Source: Myoxocephalus aenaeus
Taxonomy: Eukaryota; Chordata; Actinopteri; Perciformes; Cottidae
Assembly (NCBI GenBank): GCA_038501785.1
Contig: JBAMJR010000519.1
Location: forward strand, 85,001 to 149,000
Direction of reading: 5' to 3'
DNA length: 64,000 bases
This document shows positions 56,530 to 64,000 of this stretch, piece after piece (the stretch's first letter is position 1; each line of letters begins with the position of its first letter). The notes below the pieces were generated by a model. The model was given only the letters and a program-made list of their open reading frames with translations. It had not been told where the DNA came from and did not search any database. A program made the translations under genes and the position numbers.

Positions 56530-58128
56530 GCCCCATGTGTGTTTTTTAGGATTCTGCTCGAAATGACATACCTAAACTAAAAAGGGTGTATCTCTGCAAC
56601 CACAAGGGCTATTAGAATCATTTTGGTGTTATAATAAAGGGAACTTTTGTTCAGATGTGTAAATATTAGTATATATGTTACTGGTTAAGAGTAAATAAAG
56701 ATTGAAACACAGCAAAAAAAGAAGTTTCAGGTCCGCCCATAAAAAAAAGCACTTTCAGTTTATCTCTTTGAAATTATGCCATACTAAGGTCTGAAGCTCT
56801 CCCAAATCATAACACAATATGTGAACATTCTCTAACCCAAATCATAACACAATATGTGAACATTCTCTAACCCAAATCATAGCACAATATGTGAACATTC
56901 TCTAACCCAAATCATAGACAATATGTGAACATTCTCTAACCCAAACCATAACACAATATGTGAACATTCTCTAACCCAAATCATAACACAATATGTGAAC
57001 ATTCTCTAACCCAAATCATAACACAATATGTGAACATTCTCTAACCCAAATCATAGCTCAATATGTGAACATTCTCTAACCCAAATCATAACTCAATATG
57101 TGAACATTCTCTAACCCAAATCATAACACAATATGTGAACATTCTCTAACCCAAATCATAACACAATATGTGAACATTCTCTAACCCAAATCATAGACAA
57201 TATGTGAACATTCTCTAACCCAAATCATAGCACAATATGTGAACATTCTCTAACCCAAATCATAGCTCAATATGTGAACATTCTCTAACCCAAATCATAA
57301 CACAATATGTGAACATTCTCTAACCCAAATCATAGCTCAATATGTGAACATTCTCTAACCCAAATCATAACTCAATATGTGAACATTCTCTAACCCAAAT
57401 CATAACACAATATGTGAACATTCTCTAACCCAAATCATAACTCAATATGTGAACATTCTCTAACCCAAATCATAGCTCAATATGTGAACATTCTCTCTGC
57501 AAAGGTTGACTTTGATAAAGTGAAGCAGAACAAAGTTAGAGAGGGTTTAGAACAGAGAACATTCAGGCGAGGACTCCAAAATCTGTGCCATCTGTGCCAT
57601 TTGAATTTTCTCATGTATCAAACCTCATATTTCACTTGTATATTACTTATGGTGTTCAATACACTTATATCAGTGTGGATTTACCGGGGAAAATGCGTTT
57701 TCCTTCTTTTAATCAACAAAGGTAGGCAGCATTTGCTGACTGTACAGCGATAAAGTGATTCATGTTGCTGTGTTCTTCGGTTCATATCTCGGTGATGCTT
57801 TGGAGCAGAGCGATTTGATGAATAGATTTGGAATCTGTGTGGAATTGTCTTGCTTTTTGCCTTTTCTTTCTGATAGCGCCGAGCTACGGGTTGCTAGTTC
57901 CGGAAACATGCCGAGTGGGCTGACTCATGAAAAAATTATGATTATGATATTTGAATAATTATTTTAGTTGGTGTTTGAGTTGTGTTGGAATGGCTGCTAA
58001 TTATTGTAGCCCAGGTTCTCTTGTTTAATTTGATGTGTAACATCAATATATTTGTCCATGAGTATTGTAATGTTTTACACAGTTTAACTATCATGTATAA
58101 AATTCAACCTATATAGGTCCCGTGGGGC
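56530..58128. mobile_element. TTAA-flanked non-autonomous element, about 1.6 kb
   Basis: The ends are ccttTTAAgcccca at 56522-56535 and tggggcTTAAaagg at 58123-58136, a 14-bp perfect inverted pair with TTAA inside. If TTAA is the target duplication, as in piggyBac and Kolobok superfamilies, the element is 56530-58128 with short GCCCCA termini. If the inverted repeat extends further, a ctaa or gctaac duplication is an alternative. It contains tatctctgcaaccacaaggg, shared with copies at 24800, 32075, 42064 and 50440, and a 35-bp array. No transposase is seen; an 89-codon frame at 57484-57753 is not recognised. Confidence 0.55.
56805..57489. repeat. 35-bp minisatellite inside the TTAA element, about 19 copies
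   Basis: Unit aaatcataacacaatatgtg plus aacattctctaaccc, with aacac/agctc/agac variants. It begins after a ctctcccaaatc sequence and ends at attctctctgcaaagg within the element. Confidence 0.95.
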
Positions 58129-58136
58129 TTAAAAGG

Positions 58137-58953
58137 CTAACTAGCCGGCTCTCTCTCCGTGAAGCTAACGGCACGTTTCAAACTCCCCCAAAACAACAGG
58201 GAACAGTTCAGTGTCCCGTCTGTTGCAAAGGACCACCTTGTCTCTCTCTTATAACAATAATAGTGTTTTATTTAAAGCAACATTTCCTCCCCATTGTCTG
58301 TAAAACATTAAGTGCACGGATGGAAAGAGAAAGGCCTGTCTCTCCTCACCGTCCCCGTGAGCCTTTTCTCTGATGGAGTTTATTCCATATCGGCGGCTCG
58401 TTGCAGAGCGTGATGCGTTCACTGTCACGGAGCAGCGAGAGAGCTCTGTATGCTGCTCTGAGATAATGCACACAGCATTAAGATCCATATGTTTAATAAA
58501 AGATTATTAAAGGATTAATGTTTCAACATGACAGAATAACTAGACCTGCTGGGGGGAAAGGAAAACTCTGTTGGAGCTGTTTTTGTATTTTATTGTATGT
58601 TTTGTATTTTTTTTTGTATTTTTTTTGTAGTTTTCTGTAGTGTTCTCCATCACTCTGGTCATCATATTCCTCTCCCCTAGAGCTGGAGACTCGGTCACGT
58701 GGATACGATGTCCAAGAAAAGCTTCTGAAGACTGAGACTTAGTCTTTCTGCTAAGCTAAGCTAACTGCTAACTGCTACATGTTATTTATATTTCAACAGC
58801 GTTTGAGCAGCTGATTTATTTTGAGTACATTTGCATGATGACACGATGACCCTCTACGAGCACACGCTGGTTCTGCTGGACCTTGAGGTCATGGAGCGCC
58901 TGCTTCCTGGTTGCACTGCTGCAGACCGCAGGATCTCAGATAACAGCGCTGAG

Positions 58954-58954
<1 letters not shown>
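58137..58954. other. Unique intronic sequence
   Basis: No gene is recognised. T-rich slippage at 58575-58640. Confidence 0.45.

Positions 58955-59000
<46 letters not shown>
58955..59000. repeat. (AC)n microsatellite
   Basis: Pure AC run ending acatac. Confidence 0.95.
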
Positions 59001-59003
<3 letters not shown>

Positions 59004-59133
59004 TACTGGTTTACTTATGCAAAAGAGGACCGAACATGAAGCTGGAAGCCGAGCAGAATACAGAACACCAATCAATGGAAGACAAATCGCTCCGGCTCCT
59101 TTCCATTGATCCCACAGCAGCGATGGTTGTAGA

Positions 59134-59230
59134 AGGATCTGGAGCGCAGTGGTTGGGTTTCTCTCAGGAGGCCTCTGTAGTGGAGCTGGAGCTCAGTGGT
59201 TGGGTTTCTCTCAGGAGGCCTCGCTGCTGC
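59134..59230. repeat. About 45-bp direct duplication
   Basis: Two copies carrying agtggttgggtttctctcag and gaggcct, separated by a related linker. Confidence 0.85.
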
Positions 59231-59487
59231 TGAAACCCAGACTCCTTCAGTAAAGACCTTGAAGCCTCCTCTCAGGGTTTACCGCTCTAACTGCTGTGTG
59301 AGCAGAGCAAACCAAAGGAGGACGCGCCGCTTCATGCTCACTTTGTGCAGAAGCCCGATGTACGGAGGCCTGCAGGGCTCATTATTTATAGAATGTAGCT
59401 CGTAAACAATCCGTTAGTTTGGAGGACGGCTGCAGAGAGCTCACGGACCAGATAACAGAAGTTTATGAGAGGTGAGCAGCCTCAGGA

Positions 59488-60277
59488 AGTAGATCCACAG
59501 GACGTAGATGCACAGGAAGTAGATCCACAGGAAGTAGATGCACAGGGAGTAGATGCACAGGGAGTAGATGCACAGGAAGTAGATGCACAGGGAGTAGATG
59601 CACAGGGAGTAGATCCACAGGGAGTAGATCCACAGGAAGTAGATCCACAGGAAGTAGATCCACAGGGAGTAGATCCACAGGGAGTAGATGCACAGGGAGT
59701 AGATGCACAGGGAGTAGATGCACAGGGAGTAGATGCACAGGAAGTAGATGGACAGGAGGTAGATCCATAGGAAGTAGATCCACAGGAGGTAGATCCACAG
59801 GAAGTAGATGCACAGGAAGTAGATGCACAGGAGGTAGATGCACAGGAGGTAGATCCATAGGAAGTAGATCCACAGGGAGTAGATGCACAGGAAGTAGATC
59901 CACAGGAAGTAGATGGACAGGAGGTAGATCCATAGGAAGTAGATCCACAGGAAGTAGATGGACAGGAGGTAGATCCATAGGAAGTAGATCCACAGGAAGT
60001 AGATGGACAGGAGGTAGATCCATAGGAAGTAGATCCACAGGAAGTAGATGCACAGGAGGTAGATCCACAGGAAGTAGATCCACAGGAAGTAGATGGACAG
60101 GAGGTAGATCCATAGGAAGTAGATCCACAGGAAGTAGATGGACAGGAGGTAGATCCATAGGAAGTAGATGGACAGGAGGTAGATCCACAGGAAGTAAATG
60201 GACAGGAGGTAGATCCACAGGAAGTAGATGCACAGGAAGTAGATCCATAGGAAGTAGATGCACAGGAAGTAGATGCA
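59488..60277. repeat. 15-bp minisatellite, about 52 copies
   Basis: Unit aggaagtagatccac, with gatgcac, gatggac and gatccat variants and ggag/gagg changes. The 15-bp period is a multiple of three, so two long minus-strand frames (cyclic YFLWI and LLPVD peptides) stay open through it; they are not genes. Like the 44-bp array it contains caggaagt cores that fit ETS-type sites. Confidence 0.95.
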
Positions 60278-60890
60278 GGCTGGCATTTAAACTGGGCTGT
60301 GATGGTCTCCTCATGTTTAACCCCACTAAGAACACGAGCAGATGAAGCCGCCCCCTAGTGGCCGCAGTAGTCATGACGTTTAAAGAGCGACAGACTTCTG
60401 AAGGACTCAACGGTTCGTATGAAATATGACGGAAAGTCACGCCTCTTTTTTTCCTGCATTTTCCTACGAAAGTACATTTTTGCTTGTTACATGAATACGG
60501 AATTTTCAAAATAAAGGAATCTATTGTCATAGTTAACTCATTAAACACGGAGTTAAAATAAACACATTTTAACCAAGATTTTGAGAAATATTTTAGCCTG
60601 CTACTTTAAACCCAAATCCAGATGTGTTCCTCTGAACCTCTAAAGTCCAATGTAGTTGAACTTCTTCCTCTCGGCGCTGCAGAAGAACATTTCATCTTCT
60701 TCGTCCAGCAGGATACCTTTCTAAATATACACAACAGGCTGACTTCATGTGTTTATGTTTAGGTATAATATGTTTTATTATTTTCATATCTGAACACAAC
60801 TCTTTCTAAGAAATGAGAAGTGCTCGTGAGCTGCAGTTGATATTGAGGATTATGAGCGACATCGCTCGTCTACAGTTACAGCAGTTACAG
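60278..60890. other. Unique intronic sequence
   Basis: No gene is recognised. A tttcaaaataaagg near 60506 is the reverse complement of the dispersed ctttattttgaaa motif. Confidence 0.45.
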
Positions 60891-60895
60891 TCCAG

Positions 60896-60958
60896 CGTGT
60901 TACCGTGGCGATAGCAGTGTTACCGTGGCGATAGCAGTGTTACCGTGGCGATAGCAGC
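60896..60958. repeat. 20-bp repeat, 3 copies
   Basis: Unit gtgttaccgtggcgatagca. Confidence 0.95.
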
Positions 60959-61040
60959 TGTCTGCGAGCGGCAGCCGACGTTTAGCTTGAAACGAACTGG
61001 AAGAAGAGTCCGATTCCTTTTGAACACCTGGAGAGAAGCG

Positions 61041-61112
61041 CTGCTCTTCCTCAGCAGCTCCTCTTCCTCAGCAGCTCCTCTTCCTCAGCAGCTCCTCTTC
61101 CTCAGCAGCTCC
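61041..61112. repeat. 17-bp repeat, 4 copies
   Basis: Unit ctcttcctcagcagctc. Confidence 0.95.
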
Positions 61113-61509
61113 TCTCCTTTTACTGTTTTATGTGTCAACACACATGAGTTCACACTGAAGGCTTCTTATAAGAAACTCTTAGTTTATTACATTTATTGAA
61201 TCTTCATTTTCATTCAGTTTATTGTTTTGTTTCTCCGTCTAGTTTAAGTTAGTGTGTAACTTGTATACTGAAATAAAATGATTGAAAGTGGGCGGGGTCT
61301 GCTGCAGGTGAGATGATGTCAGGTGACTTCCTCTGAGCTTTAGAGACATCGTTTAATAGAGGAGATATTTAAACTGAGCAAAAAGTACTGCATATTGATT
61401 AATAAACTGTATATGTTTCATCAGGATACACACGGATGGAAACTGCATTCCAAACATTCCTAATGATGATAAATTAAGAAGATCAATATTTAATGAACTG
61501 TCTGTTATG

Positions 61510-61559
<50 letters not shown>

Positions 61560-61970
61560 GATACAAATAAAATACATTACATGCATTATATCAGTTGAGG
61601 TAAATTCAATTAAATTATTTGTTGTCGCCTTTCAGCAATTTGTTGGGAAACAAATATAGATAATTTACAATTTTCTTAAGCAATAATCTTCAGAGAGAAA
61701 GAGGGAAAGAGAGAAAACGCTCCTCTACAGTGAACACATCAGTAACGCTTCATGTCGCGCTCTGTTTCCCGCCGTGAGAGAAAGCTCCGTCACGTCAGAG
61801 TCCTTCCTCTTGTTCTTCGTCTTCAGCTCTGAGTCCTTCCTCTTCCTCTTCCTCTTCTCTTCAGCTCGGTTTGTTTCTGCAGAGTTTAGAGACCGAAAAA
61901 CACAAAGAAACAATTGTTAGATGCAGAGATATAATTACACACAGCGTCCATCAAACTGATATACTAACTA
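61113..61970. other. AT-rich intronic sequence with (ATT)n at 61514-61559
   Basis: No gene is recognised. The ATT run has about 15 units, and a cttcct hexamer tract lies at 61835-61860. Confidence 0.55.
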
Positions 61971-61971
61971 C

Positions 61972-61972
<1 letters not shown>

Positions 61973-62013
<41 letters not shown>

Positions 62014-62045
62014 GGGGGTGTGTGTGTGTGAGAGAGAGAGAGAGG
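61973..62045. repeat. Compound (GT)n-Gn-(GT)n-(GA)n microsatellite
   Basis: A GT run, eight G, a short GT run and a GA run follow one another. Confidence 0.95.
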
Positions 62046-63144
62046 GTAAAGCAGGACAGTTGTTCGGAGCTTACACAGCATTACTCGGCTTATGTTCTCA
62101 GCTCAGGAAATATGAATATAGAAGCAGATATGATGCTGAAAACATGCTCACAATCCAATATTTCATATTCTGAGCTGAAGACAGTAAACGCTGCCAGGAG
62201 GCTCCCAACCAGCCATGCATAATCACTGATATTATAGACATATATATTAATATATATACATTGAAAACATCTACAGAGTTAAAAAACTAGATGAATCATC
62301 AGGTAGACTAAAGTTGTATTTCTTTCTCATCTGCAGACAGATTGCACAGAGCCAGTGTTGAGTCCACATGTGAAGCAATAATTCAAACAATACATGTATG
62401 TTTTTACCCTCAAAACCTGAATGAAAACTAAACAAAAGAAGTTCTTCCATATTGAAGGTCTCACCCACAAACCCTAAGAGCTGCTGCATTGAGCCACGGT
62501 CACATGCATCCCAGTTAACCTCCAGCACTGAGCTCATGTTCACTCCATTTTCTCGATTTGACATCATTTCTTAAATTCACCTTTTTAAGCCACTTGCATA
62601 TAAGATATATACCCATGTTTTACATCATAAATTGCAGAACAATCTCAGCTATCTATATAATGAGGCACCATTGTCATAAGGCACAAGTGTAAAGAGAAAA
62701 ACGTTACAATATGACACTAAAGCTGAAAAATTAAATCTCGATTTTTGGAAATTATTCATATCGCTTGTGAAAACATAACTTTACTCAGGTGGTAACTCGG
62801 TTTAGGTGATGGCAATTGGTTTACCAAAGGTTTTAGGTTCACAAAAGCAGTGAAATATATGAATACAATGGTAGATACATGTAAATAAATGTCTAAAACT
62901 AAAAAATTTATTATCGTTTTTTGAGCAAAAATGTGGTCTGTCACAGCTTTCACCAATATGATAAAAATGGGACTGAGAAATGACTTCATACTGCAGATAA
63001 AGCTTCATGGGGTGTGCAAATGAAAAATGACCACCATACATTATTTTTTAAATTAAAATATGTATTATAAATTAAAAATATATATTTACACAATATACAT
63101 GTTCAGAAATAGAAAGCAGACCCTGGCTGGTGGGGATGGCTGTG
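62046..63144. other. AT-rich sequence, probably partly Tc1 element 3' region
   Basis: No gene is recognised. The right part adjoins the stop of the minus-strand Tc1 transposase and probably includes its 3' UTR and terminal repeat, but no end could be fixed by eye. Confidence 0.4.
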
Positions 63145-63898
63145 CTAGAGCTGCTTCTTGGGGCATTTTCCCTTCAGTTTGGTCTTCAGCAAGTGAAATG
63201 CATGCTCAATTGGATTCAGGTCAGGTGATTGACTTGGCCATTGCAGAACATTCCACTTCTTTGCCTTAAAAAACTCCTTGGTTGCTTTCGCAGTATGCTT
63301 CGGGTCATTGTCCATCTGCACTGTGAAGCGCCGTCCAATGAGTTCTGAAGCATTTGGCTGAATATGAGCAGATAATATTGCCCCAAACACTTCTGAATTC
63401 ATCCTGCTGCTTTTGTCAGCAGTCACATAATCAATGAATACAAGGGAACCAGTTCCATTGGCAGCCATACATGCCCACGCCATAACACTACCTCCACCAT
63501 GCTTCACTGATGAGGTGGTATGCTTTGGATCATGAGCAGTTCCTTTCCTTCTCCATACTCTTCTCTTCCCATCATTCTGGTACAAGTTGATCTTTGTCTC
63601 ATCTGTCCATAGGATGTTCTTCCAGAACTGTACAGGCTCTTTTAGATGTGTTTGGGCAAACTCTAATCTGGTGGTCTTACTGTTTTTGAGGCTCACCAAT
63701 GGTTTACATCTTGTGGTGAACCCTCTGTATTTACTCTGGTCAAGTCTTCTCTTGATGGTGGACTTTGACACAGACACACCTACCTCCTGGAGAGTGTTCT
63801 TGATCTGGACAACTGTTGTGAAGGGGTTTTTCTTCACCAGGGAAATGATTCTTCTGTCATCCACCACAGTTGTCTTCTGGGTCTTTTGGTGTTGCTGA
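63145..63898 (-). pseudogene. Tc1-like transposase (DD34E), amino-terminally truncated
   Basis: A cut-and-paste transposase fragment. From 63867 it is open for 240 codons: VDDRRIISLVKKNPFTTV with a second helix-turn-helix (SVSKSTIKRRL), then the catalytic motifs WTDETK, MDNDPKHTA and SQSPDLNPIEH. Thirty-four residues separate the second Asp and the Glu, so the triad is DD34E. The usual first helix-turn-helix is absent. Upstream on the minus strand a few more related codons in another frame (SATPKDPED) are seen to 63898, where the sequence turns into an inverted piece of the same gene. The frame ends at a stop at 63145 after GKCPKKQL. Confidence 0.85.
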
Positions 63899-64000
63899 GC
63901 TCACCAAGGAGTTTTTTAAGGCAAAGAAGTGGAATGTTCTGCAATGGCCAAGTCAATCACCTGACCTGAATCCAATGGAGCATGCATTTCACTTGCTGAA
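63899..64000 (+). pseudogene. Inverted fragment of the same Tc1 transposase, cut by window end
   Basis: The plus strand from about 63902 encodes TKEFFKAKKWNVLQWPSQSP and DLNPMEHAFHLL. This is the same protein segment as minus-strand 63189-63275, with Ile replaced by Met next to the catalytic Glu. It starts abruptly in mid-gene, so a second copy or an inverted duplication joins here. It continues beyond the window. Confidence 0.85.

Noticed and set aside
59441..60548. Minus-strand frames of 281 and 361 codons with aromatic repeats resembling transmembrane segments
   Set aside because: Nearly all codons come from the 15-bp array, whose period preserves frames; no conserved domain outside it.

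Overview
The window reads as teleost fish genomic DNA. It is mostly intronic and extremely rich in repeats. The evidence is dense (AC)n, (GT)n and (AT)n microsatellites, teleost-type LINE, Tc1/mariner, hAT-like and LTR fragments, and one recognisable host exon with proper splice sites. There is no prokaryotic gene organisation, operon or CRISPR.

The only convincing host coding sequence is one exon at 39432-39717 (+). Its translation matches the extracellular amino-terminal domain of the delta-type ionotropic glutamate receptor GRID1 better than GRID2. It has a pyrimidine-rich AG acceptor and a GTGAGT donor. As written it carries one extra C in the run at 39629-39631, which breaks the frame. 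Most of the window is therefore best read as the two introns around this exon, which fits the very large introns known for GRID1 in vertebrates.

Layout. 0-4 kb: a (GT)n and an (ATC)n tract, then two head-to-tail, internally deleted copies of a Tx1/L1-like LINE; the second keeps ORF1 but has lost ORF2. 4-12 kb: microsatellites, purine and pyrimidine tracts, decayed long-period repeats and a solo LTR (10050-10391) with 5-bp target duplications. 11.7-12.2 kb: a tandem array in which each 44-bp unit is built from a 14-bp sequence and its reverse complement. 12-25 kb: minisatellites with units of 73, 19, 20, 22, 12 and 31 bp, and a roughly 470-bp palindrome at 19.76-20.22 kb. 27-29 kb: about 1.9 kb of a 26-bp telomere-like repeat. 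30-36 kb: more arrays, one of them grown out of an LTR. 36.7-38.2 kb: a nearly complete DD37E Tc1/mariner element with a single stop codon in its transposase. 38.5-45.6 kb: the GRID1 exon, flanked by two inverted copies of a hAT-like element; the second has expanded into a 2.2-kb array that is itself interrupted by a minus-strand solo LTR. 46-62 kb: more arrays, an L2-like LINE on the minus strand with a 44-bp array in place of part of its reverse transcriptase, and an element with TTAA ends. 62-64 kb: a DD34E Tc1 transposase on the minus strand abutting an inverted fragment of the same family.

No new multi-gene system is visible. The most interesting pattern is that several minisatellites sit inside, and appear to have grown from, identifiable transposon sequence (LINE ORF1, LTR, hAT-like element, L2 ORF2, TTAA element). 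The palindromic 44-bp array, the AT-rich palindrome and the telomere-like array are further unusual structures. Most long open frames in the window are by-products of tandem repeats and are not annotated as genes. Boundaries of repeats were read by eye and may be off by a few bases.
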